A stretch of 64,000 nt of DNA from Chlamydomonas sphaeroides (lineage: Eukaryota > Chlorophyta > Chlorophyceae > Chlamydomonadales > Chlamydomonadaceae), in assembly GCA_001662425.1 (NCBI GenBank), contig BDDC01000258.1, positions 16,885-80,884 of the forward strand, in the 5' to 3' direction. Positions 1 to 11,800 of this stretch are shown piece by piece; positions within the stretch are counted from its first letter, which is position 1; every line of letters starts with the position of its first letter. The notes below the pieces were generated by a model that saw nothing but the letters and a program-made list of their open reading frames with translations, had not been told where the DNA came from and did not search any database. The translations under genes and the position numbers were made by a program.

Positions 1-377
1 TACAACAGTACACAGGGATTCCGGCTCCGTCCGGTCGAGCGCCCCGCCGCAGTTGACAGCCCATGCTTTCACCCGGGGCAGGGGGCCGCACAGCTGCTCC
101 AACAGGATCGGCACAGCGAGCACAACGGCGGCCCCACGGCCCCACCCCAGCACCGACACGTGCTGCGCTGGCTCCCAGGCCTGGCTGCGCTGCCGTGGTG
201 ACGGCCCCATTCACGCCGCGCCCTCGAGCCATCATCGATAGGCTGTGACCCGGCTCCTGCATCCTCTCTTCACCTTGCACGGCAGCCCTGATACCGCACC
301 AGCCCACTGGGCGCACTGGGAAGCAGCATGTGAAGCTGCTGGTGGTGCAAACGCTCTAAGCAAATAGCTGTCCGTCG
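1..377. other. 3' flank of the DUF2232 gene
   Basis: This stretch lies downstream of the minus-strand stop at 378-380 and is probably its 3' UTR plus flanking DNA. I see no TGTAA signal on the minus strand here and no credible gene. Confidence 0.4.
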
Positions 378-3228
378 TCATCCCCCGGTAGGTGCACGCG
401 ACTGCCGTACGCAGTGTGGCCCTGCCCTGCCCCGCCCCGCCCTGCTCAGGCCCGCACTCACCAGCGGCACGTCTCGCCAGAAAAAATACGGCTCCAAGTA
501 CAACCCAACATGTAGATACAGCTGAATACAACATAAAACGCAATGTGTGACATGACATGAGAGCCCGCCCCAGCTTACCAGCAGCACGCGGTACACGACG
601 GTGAGCAGGAAGCAGTACATGAGGCCGTTGACCGCCAGCATGGAGAACATGAAGCACGACACCACCTCGGGCGAGGGAGCGCCCGTGAGGCCGGCCATGG
701 CGGTGATTTGGTCCTGCGGGAGGCGGGCGCAGGGCGCGGCAGCGGGGTTGGCCGGGGACAAAATAAGGGACAGGGCGGGGCAGGGTGGCGGCGAGGAGGG
801 CCCGGCATGGCGCCCCGCATCAGGGCTGGCGGTGTACACCGCAATCGCGCCCAACGCCCCGTCGTCGTGCCCCTGCACACACTGCAGGCGGGGCCGCACG
901 ACCAGCACCCTGCACAGCACCTTGCACGCCCCCTCCCGCCACCAGTCCCCACCTGCCCCTCGCCAACGTTGCCGTACATGCCCCACATGCGCACCAGGCG
1001 CGTGCACAGCCAGCTGCACGCCCCCTACGCTGCTGTGTGTACCCGGCCGCCACCCGTCACACGCCGGGAGCAGCGCATGCACGTGCACGTGCGCACGCAC
1101 ATGCGCGTACACATGCACATGCACGTGCGCATGCCCCAGCCCCTCCCATTCCATCCCATCCCATCCCCCAGCCCCTCACCAGCGTGTTGTACACGTTCGT
1201 GAGCACCAGCGCGTACATGTTTTCGTTCATGGCCACGCTGCTGAGCACCAGGTAGCCCAGCTGCCCCGCCATGCGCACCGCGCCGCCCAGCACCACCGCC
1301 AGCCAGAAGTTGGCGCGGCCGTGCCACAGGGAGCCCAGCGCCGCCGCGGTGGCTCCGTGCAGCAGAAAGTAGGTGGCGGCGCGCAGGGGGCCCAGCAGCA
1401 CTGGGCGGGGCGGGGGAGGGAGGGTGGGGAGGGTGGGGAGTGGCGGATGGGGGAGGAGAGCGCGGGGCGGCGGGAGCGGGGGGCACGAGGGGGGGCAGGG
1501 GGCAGGGAGGCAGGGGAGGGTGCAAGGGGCGTTGGCGCCCCAGTGGCGGGGGCCGTGCGCTGGGCCGCAACCGCCGGCGCGCGGCAGGGACCCCAAAGCG
1601 ACATGCGCTCCTCTTATTGCCCGGCCCTCCAGAGGAAGCATTCCCATGCCATGCGGGTGCCTGCGCCAGCGCCAACCCCTGCCCAGGGCCCTGCTTCCTC
1701 AGCATCCCCGCCCACATGTGCTGTCCCGCCACGGCCCCGACCGCTCCTTCACCCCAGCTCGGCCACCCCTGGGCACCCACCCGGCCCCCGCTCGCCTTTC
1801 CCTCCCCTTTCCCCCCCTCCCTTCCCTACCCTGCCCGCCCCTGCCTCCCCTGACGCGCTCACGAGCAAGGAGCAGCAAGCAGCTGCGGCGGCCCCAGGAA
1901 CACACGTACATCGCCCCTAGTTTTCCCACTTTCCGCCCAACCCAAGCCCCAACACGCACTAACGAGCAGGAAGCAGCTGGCCATCCTGGTACCCCAAGGG
2001 ACACACGTACTCCAACCCTCCCCCTCCCCCTGCCCCTCCTCCTCCCCCGCCCACCCCTCCCCCTTCCGCCTGGCCCCATCACGCACCCACTAGCAGGAAG
2101 CAGCTGGCCATCATGGTACGCCAGCCAGCCCCCGGGCCGCTGCGCATGGCCGCCAGCACCACCGGCATGGGCAGGAAATAGCCCAGGCTGGCCTCAAGCT
2201 GTGGGTGAGCGGGGGAGCGCGGGAGAGGTGGGAAGTTGTCAGGGGCTGCCTTGTGTATCCGCGTGCATACGCGCGGCAGCGGCAGGAAGTAGCTCGGTCT
2301 CATATGCAGCTGCGGGGAGGGCGGGGGAGCCGCGGGCAAGGGGCGTGGCCGTGTTTCGGCACGCACGCACCGTGGGCCCTCCGCACGGGACCGCCTCACA
2401 GGCTCCCCGTGTGGGGCTGCCTTACACCTCATGCGATGTGTGCCGCCATGCGAGAGGGTGCTCGCCAGTGCACTTTGCAGCGGGCCATGCTAGTGCGCTA
2501 GCGGCGGGCGCGGCTGCAGTCCATGGCGGGGGACCCCACCTTGAGGATGGTGGACATTAGGTAGGCCAACCCCGACACGGCCGCCAGCATGGCCGTCTCC
2601 ACCAGCGTCTGCCCGGGTTTCGGGGCGGTGGGGCGGTGGGGGAAGTAGGGGTTAGTGGGCTGTGGGAGCCGGGTGGGGCGGGCTGCCCCGCACAGGAATC
2701 GGCGGCCTGGCTGGCCGCCGGACAGGGTGCGTGGGGTGGCGGCGATGCACCGGCCTGGCTGGACACGTTCCCTACATGCTGGCCCCGGGTTGGCAGGGGC
2801 GAGTGAGCACAGCGTACCCGTGTCTGCTCCAGTGTGTAGCTTGACTGCTTGGTGGGGTCGAAGGAGCCGAGGCCGGCGGGCCTGCTGGCGGCGCCGGAAG
2901 CCTCGTAGGAGCTGGAGGGCGTGTCGTCATCCGGCACCGAGCCGCTAGCTACGGGCGACGCCGCGCGCGGCGGCGACGCTGTGCGTTGCGGCCGTCGCCG
3001 GCCGCCCCGGATGAGAGCTGCTTGGCATGGCGCGAGGGAAGGGCTCGCGACGCCGCTGGGTGCGGCGGGTGCGGGGTGGCTGCGTCGAGCTGTCGGCGAC
3101 GCCGCTGCCGCGCGGCAGTCGCGGCTTGCTGCCAAAGCTTGGCGGCGAAGGGGGCACGAGGATAGGCTCTGAGCTGGGTGGGATGCGGCGTGCGGCGGGG
3201 CCGCGCGCGCAGGATGGAGGGCTTGCAT
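378..3228 (-). CDS. Plastid multi-pass membrane protein, DUF2232 family
   Basis: The first exon (3228-2818) encodes an Ala/Arg/Ser-rich, acid-poor N-terminus typical of a chloroplast transit peptide. Later exons encode hydrophobic segments in the order known for cyanobacterial and plant DUF2232 proteins: LVETAMLAAVSGLAYLMSTI (about 2608-2546), LEASLGYFLPMPVVLAAMRS with MMASCFLLV (about 2200-2098), GPLRAATYFLLHGATAAALG with a long helix and NENMYALVLTNVYNTL (about 1400-1185), and PEVVSCFMFSMLAVNGLMYC ending in VVYRVLL (about 705-572). The last coding bases probably read SRAPTGG then TGA at 378. Splice sites are GT-AG and frames agree for the exons checked; the small penultimate exon near 460-510 is uncertain. 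The biochemical role of the family is unknown; the cyanobacterial relatives suggest a plastid envelope or thylakoid location. The introns hold repeated copies of exon edges and a Z-DNA-type tract, described separately. Confidence 0.8.
1073..1134. repeat. 62-bp perfect alternating purine-pyrimidine tract
   Basis: Every step from 1073 to 1134 alternates purine and pyrimidine, mixing GC, AC/GT and a few AT steps. Such tracts favour left-handed Z-DNA under negative supercoiling. It sits in an intron of the DUF2232 gene. Confidence 0.85.
1855..2125 (-). repeat. Three-fold repeat of an exon end and its donor site
   Basis: On the minus strand the exon end encoding MMASCFLLV plus its GTGGGTGCGTG donor region (about 2125-2085) recurs at about 2010-1955 as MASCFLLV followed by GTTAGTGCGTG. 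A more diverged copy lies at about 1910-1855. The two outer copies also share the flank TACGTGTGT. Only the 2125-2085 copy fits the protein family. Confidence 0.65.
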
Positions 3229-3622
3229 GCAGCGCGACGCCGCTGCAGTCCAGGTTTGATGCGCTGATAGAGTTGCTAGGTGCTGAAAAAGTAATTGATG
3301 CGAATGTGAGCTTGCACGGCGCCTCTAGCTGCATCGGGCAAGGGACTTTGGAAGCGCATGCGGCCGTGAACGCGACCGCTGACGTGAGCCGGGACACTGC
3401 AAACATTGCATGTAACGTCTATTGCCCCTTGAAACATTCGCTCTCAGCTGGACCAACTTGCACAACGCAAAGAATAAGCTGACGACACGTTAAGCGAGTT
3501 TCGCCCCGTTTGCCGAGAAATGCAACTGGAAAGCATGCCCGACAGCGGCTAGGCAAAGGCCTGCGGCCAGGCGCTATCGCTTCAGGCAGCGCCAAGGGGA
3601 TCGTGGACATTTGCTCCCGACC
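3229..3622. promoter_or_regulatory. Divergent promoter region, DUF2232 / CW-zinc-finger genes
   Basis: 394 bp separate the two divergent start codons, so both promoters and 5' UTRs should lie here. I see no clear TATA box and no other gene. Confidence 0.5.
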
Positions 3623-6600
3623 ATGCCCCCTCGTGGCAGCCGTAAGAAAAAGGAGGAGGTCGTCGTTGTTCCTGTTATCCTGCAAGAGGATGTATGGGCA
3701 GCGTGCGATAAGTGCCAGAAGTGGCGCCGTCTGCCCCCTGGAACTGTGCTGGATGAGGACAAGCAGTGGTGAGATTTGCAGACGTGTTGCTACTATACGC
3801 GGGAAGGTCCTGCGCGGCGCGCACATAGCATTCGACCTAACCCCGCGCCGGTGTGCCCTTGCAGGTTCTGCAACCAGAATGCCGACCCGAAGTTCAACGA
3901 CTGCTCCCTGCCGGAAGAGGTGGGTGCGGCTGACGGCGCGGTGCTGCAGCGGAACCCAGCCCGCTGGCTGTCCGGCGCAGCCGGACTCTGGCTCTGCCAC
4001 CCTGTAAATTGTGGCAGGCGCCGCGTCGCCTCCCTCTGTGACGGACGCAGCAGCTTCTGTCTGGGCCTTTGGAGGAGGCGGGCCAAAGGCCACCGGACGG
4101 TTGTCCGTTGTCCGCCGGAACTCTTCACCTTCTGCTGCCGCGCTGCCGCTTGCCGCGCCCCCACAGGACTGGGAGAAGTCGGGGGACAAAGAGGTCGACC
4201 CAGCCTTCCTAGCAGAGGTCAAAGCGTGAGTACCGGACAGCTACTGGGGAGCTGGCGGCGCGTCCTCCCTCCAGCTTCACAGTTGACAGCCTTGCTTGCA
4301 CCTGCTGATATGTTCAAACCCACAGGGAGACGGCCAAGCAGGCGCTCAAAAAGGCCGCGGGCTATGAGCTGGTGCCGGCGAGCAGCGGGCGCGGCCGCAA
4401 ACGCCAGACAGGTGCGGCGCGGAGCCTGCGAGGGCTGGGCCGGGCCGGACCGGGCTGCGCCGCCAGGCCGGCATGGCGGCCCAGGCGCAGCGGAGATGGG
4501 CCACGCCAGGGTCGGACTCTGTCCGGTTGCTGAAGCACAGGACTTGCGGGGCAGGCATAGGAAACTGGCAAACCGCCGCGAGGGACAGTCAGGAAGCCTC
4601 CCAAGCTGCCTTCCGGGCGCTTCCGGTGACTCCCACACGGCGAGCAGCAGCCTGCCGCAAGGCCGCCACGTGAGGCCCGCACCCATGCACCTTTCCCCTG
4701 CTTGCAACCCCGCCTGCCCCGACCGCACCGCGGCCCTTGCCCCTCCGCAGAGGAGTACTCGCTCTCCTACGCGGTCCCCAAGAAGGCCAAGACCGACACG
4801 CCCGCAGTGCGCATGCCCTCCTCCACGCCGCCGCCGCCCGCCCCGGCGCCGCTGCATGTGGCGCCGCCGCCGCGGCCGCAGCCTCCGCCGGCGCACATGA
4901 CCTTCCCCTCCATGGCAGACGAGCTCAAGGCCCTCAACAACGGATGCGCGCGCCTGCTGGTGAGGCAGCGGCAGCATGAGGCCCCTCTCAGCTGCCGCCC
5001 AGCTGGCCAGTGCCTGGTGTGGTGTCCCGGCTGCCCCTGGCCCTGGCCCGTCTTTCATGTTCCCAAGAGCCATGCCGTGCTGCTGCCCGCTTCCCTGCGC
5101 CCGCCCAACAGAACAACGGCGGCACGTGGGAGCCGGTGAAGCACGGCAGCCAGCTAGGCCAGGAGCACGTGGTCATACCCTCGTGGTTTTGGACGGGCAT
5201 GCAGCACCTGGTGCCGCACGCTGCGTCGCTGGCGGCCAGCGCCATAGAGGTGCTGACGGCGATGCAGTATGCCGCCGGCAGCCAGCAGGCCGCCGCCGCG
5301 GCGGCGCCTTCGAGCCTGCTGGCCATGATGCCCAAGGCGGCGGCGGCGCACGCCGCCGTCGCAGCGGCGGCGGCTGGCGGCGGCGGCGGGGCGATGTCGC
5401 AGCACCTGCAGCAGGCCGAGACGTACGTCCGGCTGTCGCTGATGACGGCGGCAGGAATCCTGCAGCCGGTGGTGAAGCTGGTGATGCAGGGCGGGGACCT
5501 GACGGCGGCGGTGGCGGCGGCGACGAAGCCGGCGTTCCCGCTGCCGGCGCCCGGTGCGCCGGAGCCGGGGCCGGGCGCAGTGCTGCTGCAGGCCGGCGAC
5601 CCTGGCGCAGGCGGCGCGCCGCCGCAGCTGCAGCTGCAGCCGCCGCAACAGGCGCAGCAACACCAGCAATCGTATCTCCAGCAGCATCAGCAGCAGTACC
5701 AGCAGCAGCAACACCAGCACCAGCATCAGGCGCCGTACTCTCAATCGCACCAGCAGCAGCCCGGGCCGGCGCCGCAGCACCAGCTGCCGCCGCCGCCGCA
5801 GTACCAACAGCTCCAGCAGCAACAGCAGCAGCAGCAGCAGCAGGCGCAGCAACAGGGACAACAGCAGGCACAGCAGCAGATGCAACAGCAGGCGCAACAG
5901 CAGGCGCAACAGCAGGCGCAGCAGCAGGCGCAGCAGCAGGCGCAACAGCAGGCGCAACAGCAGGCGCAGCAGCAGGCGCAACAGCAGGCGCAACAGCAAG
6001 CGCAGGCGCGTCAACAGCAGGCGCAGCAGCAGCAACAGCAGGCGCAACAGCAGCACTCGCCGCCGGCGCAGCAGCCCTTGCTGCCGCAGCAACAGCAGGC
6101 AGCGGTCCCTGCCGCCACCCCTGGCGCGACACCCGGCCTCGCATCGCCCGGCACAGCACGGGCGGCCTCTCGCACGCTCAGCGGAGGCCCGAGCGGCGAC
6201 GGCACGCCTCGCGGCGCTGGCGCTGGCGAGCCGGAGCCCCGGGACACAGGCGGCCCCGCGGCCCGGAACGCGCGGGAGCCGCAGGAGCGGCAGGGCCGGG
6301 AGCCCGGCCCCTCGCACCCACGGGACCGGGAGCGGGAACGCCGGCCGTCTTCCCGGGAGCGCCGGCCCTCATCCCGGGAGCGCGAGCCGCGCTCCACCTC
6401 TCGGGAGGCCGAGCGCGAGCGCCGGCCGTCCTCACGCGAGCGCCGGCCGTCGTCTCGGGAGCGACGCCCCTCCTCGCGGGAGCGACAGCCGTTGTCTCGG
6501 GAGCGCGAGCGCCGGCCGTCGTCGCGCGAGCGCGAGCCGCGGCCCCCGTCGCATGAGCGAGAGCGAGAGCGCCGGCCCTCGTCGCGGGAACGCGATCCGC

Positions 6601-7559
6601 GGCCCGTCGGCACCGACTCGCCTCGCGGCTACAGCCGCGACCGGGACGTCCGCGACGGGCGCGAGCGGGAGCGGGAGCGATCCTGGGAGCGGGAGCGCGA
6701 GCGGGACCGTTACGGCGGCGCGGGCGGGGGCGGAGGCGGGGGCTACGACCGGCACGCACACGGCGGTCGGGGAGGCGAGTACCGGGACCACCGTGGCGGC
6801 GGCCCACACCACGACGGGCCGGGCCGCGGCGACGGCGGCTACCACCGCGGCGGCGGCGGAGGCGGCTACGGGCCGCCGGACGGGCCCCGTGACTGGGACC
6901 GGGGGCGGCCTGGTGGCCCGCCGCCGCCGCAGCGGCCGTACGGGGAGCCGTACGGCGCGCAACCGCCGCCGCCGCCGCATCACGGCGCGCCGCATGCGGG
7001 CGGGTACCCGCCGCCCCATGGCGCCGGCTACATGGGCTCCCAGCCGCCGGGCGGCCGCGGCCCACCGCACGCGTCGCCGCCGCCGGCAGGGCCCCACTCG
7101 CAGCACGGCTACGGGCCGCCGTACAGTGGCGGAGCTCCGCCGCCGCCCGGCAACCCGGCTGCTGCGGCTGCGGCGGTGGCGGCCGCTGCCGGCGGGCCGC
7201 CTCCGGCGTCGGGGCCTCGGGCGGTGCCGCTGCCGCCGTCCTTGGCCAACCTGCCGCCGGCCCAGGTGGCGAAGCTTTTAGCGGAGCAGGGGCTCAAGGT
7301 CCAGCTTGGAGGGCAGCACCAACCGCCGCCGCCCGGGCCGCCGCCGCCGGGGCCGCCGTACGGCGGCCGCGCGCCGTCACCGCACCACCCGCACGCACGG
7401 CCGCCGCCGCACGGTTACACCGGCGGCAGTGGCGGGCCGGCGCAGGCGTCGGCGGCGCAGCTCCGGGCTCCGCACACGGGCGGGTACAGTGGCGGCTCGG
7501 GTGGGTACAGCGGCGGCTCGGGCGGCTACTCCGGCGGCTCGGGAGGGTATGCTCGCTAG
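3623..7559 (+). CDS. CW-type zinc finger protein with poly-Q, RS/RE and Gly/Pro regions
   Basis: Exons 3623-3768, 3865-3919, 4167-4225, 4326-4411, 4751-4959 and 5112-7559 join in frame to 1000 residues with GT-AG junctions. Residues 24-67 form a CW domain: W25, WAACDKCQKWRRLP, Zn ligands C28, C31, C51 and C62, W34 and W49, and the closing CSLPEE. CW domains read the methylation state of histone H3 Lys4, so a nuclear chromatin role is inferred. A basic linker and an Ala-rich conserved-looking stretch after PSWFWTGMQHLVPHA follow. Then come a Gln/Ala-rich tract (about 360-500), Arg/Glu/Ser repeats of the type RERRPSSRER (about 580-720), and a Gly/Pro/Tyr-rich tail ending in SGGYSGGSGGY repeats. 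The RS/RE and GY-rich parts resemble RNA-processing or condensate-forming proteins. I do not recognise the full architecture as a named gene. Confidence 0.85.
5640..6060 (+). repeat. CAG/CAA-rich coding repeat (poly-Q, QQAQ units)
   Basis: Within the last exon of the CW gene, interleaved CAG and CAA codons form poly-Gln with a repeated QAQQ unit (clearest at about 5880-6005). Mixed codon use shows it is maintained as protein and is not a pure microsatellite. Confidence 0.85.
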
Positions 7560-7891
7560 CACGGCTTTCTGTGGCGCTGCCAGGGCAGCGGCGTCGCGGT
7601 GTGTTCAGTGGCCTCGGCTCGACGGTGGTGGAGGGTGGCGGCGGGAGCGAGTGGACTGGGTGGGCTACGGTGCGGGCTGGCAGCTAGCAAGGCAGCGGCC
7701 TAGCGGCCAGGTGATGGGGCTGAGCGAGGGGCAGTCCTGGACAGCGTTGGGGGTGTGGGGCGGACAGCGGTGGTGGGCAGCCGTGGGGGTCTGCAAGGCC
7801 CGGCAGGCGGGGCGGTGGCCTGGCGCGGCGATTGCTGCGCAGCTGCGGGCTGTGGCGGGCTATCAGCGATCGGGACTCCCGGCGTTCCCGG

Positions 7892-7896
7892 TGTAA
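7892..7896 (+). terminator. TGTAA polyadenylation signal of the CW gene
   Basis: TGTAA, the usual volvocine poly(A) signal, lies about 330 nt after the stop codon. Confidence 0.6.
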
Positions 7897-8663
7897 TGTG
7901 TGAGCATGAGACATTCCAGTCGTCAAGGCCCGACTGCGAGTTACGTTTCGGTTACATGTGTTGCAGCCACCGCTTGCAGCCAACGCAACGCCCCACCGGC
8001 CCACGCTCAGGCCTTCCGCAACGCTTCAGTCTACGGTTCCGGGCTACCGGCATTGCATACTGCTTCCCTTGCGTCAGGCCCTCCTGCCCTGCGCCGCGTC
8101 CAGCAGCCTAGGGGTCCCCGTTGCGTGCACGGCTGACGTCCTGCATCCTTGACACAGAGCCTGAAGCGTGCAGGAGCGGGTGCCCAAGCGCCCAACTATG
8201 TATTAAGTCTGATTCGCTCGAATTATGGCTGTGCCGTCTCTCCGCCCGCGCTCTGTGTCCCTGTGCAGCCATGCATTGCTTACATCCGCCTTTATAGTTG
8301 GGTGGGTGGGCGACACACTGGCAACGTGAGATGATCAAGTCGAGCCGTGTTACACAGCTCTCGCCTCAAAAAGGCTGCATCCGACAGGTTTCGACCATCG
8401 TCTCCAAAACCATTGCCAGGCTCACTCATGCCGGCACAGCGCTTAGCGCTTGCTCGCCGCCTCATCGCCGCAGTACTGTACTGAAAAAATAGAGGATTGT
8501 CGTTCGTTCATTGGACATCGAAATGCACCAGCCCATCAGTGTCAAGCGCCCGTCGGCGCCCCTGCTTCACCCCTCCCTACCGCCATCCTGCGCGTTACGA
8601 AGGGCCCTCAGCACGTCTCCGCCGCCGGGCAACTAGGCGCCGTCGCGCCCGTCTTGCTATCTT

Positions 8664-8668
8664 TTACA
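8664..8668 (-). terminator. TGTAA polyadenylation signal of NOG2
   Basis: TTACA on the plus strand gives TGTAA on the minus strand about 170 nt after the NOG2 stop. Further copies lie at 8350-8354 and 8280-8284. Confidence 0.5.
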
Positions 8669-8834
8669 CACCGCCAATCCAGCCAACGACGGTAACCACT
8701 AGCAGACGACACGCCGCCGCGGCTCGCGCAACAGACGAAGCCGCGGCGGGCGTTGCTGCGTTTCACACACCGCGAGGGCATGGCATCACGGCAGCACTAA
8801 GATCTGCATACCAGCGAGGGGCGTTGCCGCCGCA

Positions 8835-11800
8835 TCACTCGAGCGTCTTGAGCTTGGTCTTGCCCGTGACGCCCTTTGCGGCCCTGCCCCTGCCCTTGGC
8901 GGGCGCAGCGGCCGGCGCGGGCTCGGCCGCCGCCGCAGCGGCGCCCTTGCCCTTGCGCTTGCCGGCGGCTTGCGCGGCGCCGGCCTTGGCAGCGGCGGCC
9001 TTGGGCGCGGCGCTCTTGCCGGATGCCTTGGTGGACGCCTTGGGCTTGGTCGATGGGGCATCATCGCCCTGCAAGTATAAGGAAAGTGAGAAGAGCAACA
9101 AGAGGTCAGCATGCAAGTCTGGACCTTGGGCGCGTGTAGTGCAGGTGCGTATGAACGCATGTGGAAACCGGCAGCTCAGATTGTGAGTGGTGATATAATA
9201 GTTTTGTCGGCATGGCTTTGTTGGACATCGCCTATACACCGAACGAGACATAACCATCATAGCTGCGGAAGCTGTGCGTGCAATTCACGGATGACGGCAA
9301 TGGACGAGGTGGCAAGGCACGGCAGCAAACCACCAGGCATGCCGGTACGGCGTGCGTGTGAATGCATAACGCACGATGAAAGATCTTTGCTCAGATTGTG
9401 AGTGGTGATATAATAGTTTTGTCGGCATGGCTTGTTGGACATCGCCTATACACCGAACGAGACATAACCATCATTGCAAGATCTGGAGGTCGTCCATGGT
9501 GTGCAAGGGACCCCAAACAAGGCATGCTAACCACAATCGCCAACCCACACCTAAACACACACCTGAATGCAGGCCATGACCGCCTCCCACGACAGGCCGC
9601 CATCGCCATAGCCGTCGCTGTCGTTGCCGTCGTCATCACCACCAGCCGCCACCGACCGCTTGCGCTTGCCGGCAGGCGCCTTCTCCTTGCCCGCCTTCTT
9701 CTGCTCCTTGACCGCAGCCGCAGCCGACGCGCCAGCGGCCTTGGCCACCGCCCGAGCGCCGCCACGGCGCGCAGCCTTGGACGCAGTCGCCGCGTCCTCC
9801 TCCTCGTCCTCCGACACCACCGGCGCGTCGTCGTCCTCCTCACTGCCACTGACCTCGTCGTCGCCCTCGCTGACGTCCTCGTCCTCGTCAGACGAAATGA
9901 CATCGGGGTCCTCGACGGCCTCGCCCTCGGCCGCCGCGGCGTCGCGGCGCTCGTCCTCGGGCATGTAGTAGTCAGACTGCACCGGAATGAGCGACCGGGC
10001 CTGCGCCGCCGTCGCGCTCAGCAGCACCTCCCGCACCGCGCGCGCAGCTGCAAGGGGCAAAGAGCACACACGGCATAAGAGGTCAAGTGAGAAGACAGAA
10101 GACATGATTGCAGAACATGGGAATCGACAGCAGCCTGGTAAGAGCAGAGCAGAAGCACAAACAGCGACACGACTCACCAGCTGCCGCGGCCTCGGGCTTG
10201 GCGCCGGCCTCCCGCGCAGCGTCCTCCTCAGTCACCAGCTCCTTCGGCACCGGCAGCTCGTCCGCAGTCGGCTCGGCCGCCGGCTCCGACGCTGCCGCAG
10301 CCGCGCCGTCGCCCGCAGCCGCGCCGTGGCCCACGGCGGCGGCCTTGGGCGGCGCCTCGTCCGTGTGGCCGGGCGGCAGCGTGAAGAAGGGCACCTTGCC
10401 TCGCTGCCAGTCGTACAGCACCATGCGGGCGGCCGTGTTGAGGTCCGGCTCGCCGCCCTTGAGCAGCTTGCCGGACAGGCGGGCCAGCTGCGCTAGGAAG
10501 TCCTCCGTGTCGACCCACTCCTTGATCTTGTAGGCGCGGCGCTGCGGGGAAGCGGGTGAAAGAAGGGGAAGAGGCGGGTCGAGATGGTTGGTAGTGCTCG
10601 GCGCGAATCATGGTCGAGGTCGGGGTCGGGGAGAGGCGGGAGTGCTACAGATGCGTATGTGTTCAGAAATAAGATGCGTGTGTGCGTGCGGTGCGTGCCA
10701 GAGCAGCGGCGTGGCTCAGAGAGATTCCCACGAACAAAACATCCTCACGGAGTATCTCAGATGTCTCTATCTACTTTAATTTGATTCGAATCATCAGCGC
10801 CAGCCGTGCTCTTCCGTGCTCGGCCAATGCATGCACCATCCTTGCACATCACCCAACCACCACACGATCTCACCAGGTACTCGGGCTTGACGCGCTTCAG
10901 CACCGGGTCCACGTGGTCAGTCGCGTCCTCCAGGTTCTCCACGCGCACCACGCCCTTGAGCACCAGGTCCGTGGGCGTGTCGTTAGTGCGGTTGTACACC
11001 ACGCCGGGGCAGTCGATGCAGAAGATGCGCTTCATCAGCGTGATGTACTGCCAGATCTTAGTCTCGCCGGGAATGGGCGCCGCCTTGCACACCTGCAGAC
11101 CGGGGATCGGACGGCGCACGGGTGAGCGACGGCGAGAGAGACAACAAAGGGCTCCCGATAGGAGGAGCGCAGATAGCGAGCGAGGGGTAGAGTAACGGGA
11201 CGTACCTTCTTTGTGCGCAGCGTGTTGATGACGCTCGACTTGCCGACGTTGGGGTAGCCGACGAAGCCGACCGAGATGGCCTGCTTATCCGAGCGCAGGC
11301 GCGCGAGCTGCCGCAGCAGCGACAGCAGCGCGCCCTTGCCGAAGGGGTTGGTGATTGAGGCGTGGAAGGCCAGCACTGGGAACTCCCGCGACAGGTAGTG
11401 CAGCCAGCGCTTCGTCACCCACGACGGGACCTGCGTTGGATGGTGAGGGAAGGTGGGGTGAGATGAGGTGGCGTGGGTGCGATGGCGAGCGCGTCTCAGG
11501 GAGGGTGGCGTGTTCAAGTCATTCCGAAGGTCGTATGGTACGGACAATTACCACTAGTCATCACAGACGCAATGGGAGGCGCGGGAAGCGCAGTAGATGC
11601 GTGCATTGTGCACGCAAGCGCAACAGTGCTGATCAGGACGTGTTGTGGCAACATTGTGGCTTTGCCACGTTCAGGGTATATTTAAGTTGTGTTTTGATTG
11701 TGTCCCATCACTTCAGCGGTGCCGCCAGGCAACAGGCCCGGCAGTCAGCCCGCATTTGAAGGTCGGGCATATGCGCGGAACTGAGCGTGTGCGGTGTGCG

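Larger units (their letters stand above)
7560..8834. other. Convergent 3' flanks of the CW gene and NOG2
   Basis: The two genes converge here. The stretch holds their 3' UTRs and the signals listed separately. I see no further gene. Confidence 0.6.

Noticed and set aside
5154..6317. Minus-strand Leu/Arg-rich frame opposite the CW gene
   Set aside because: The repeated Leu/Arg is the reverse of CAG/GCG codons and not a leucine-rich-repeat protein.
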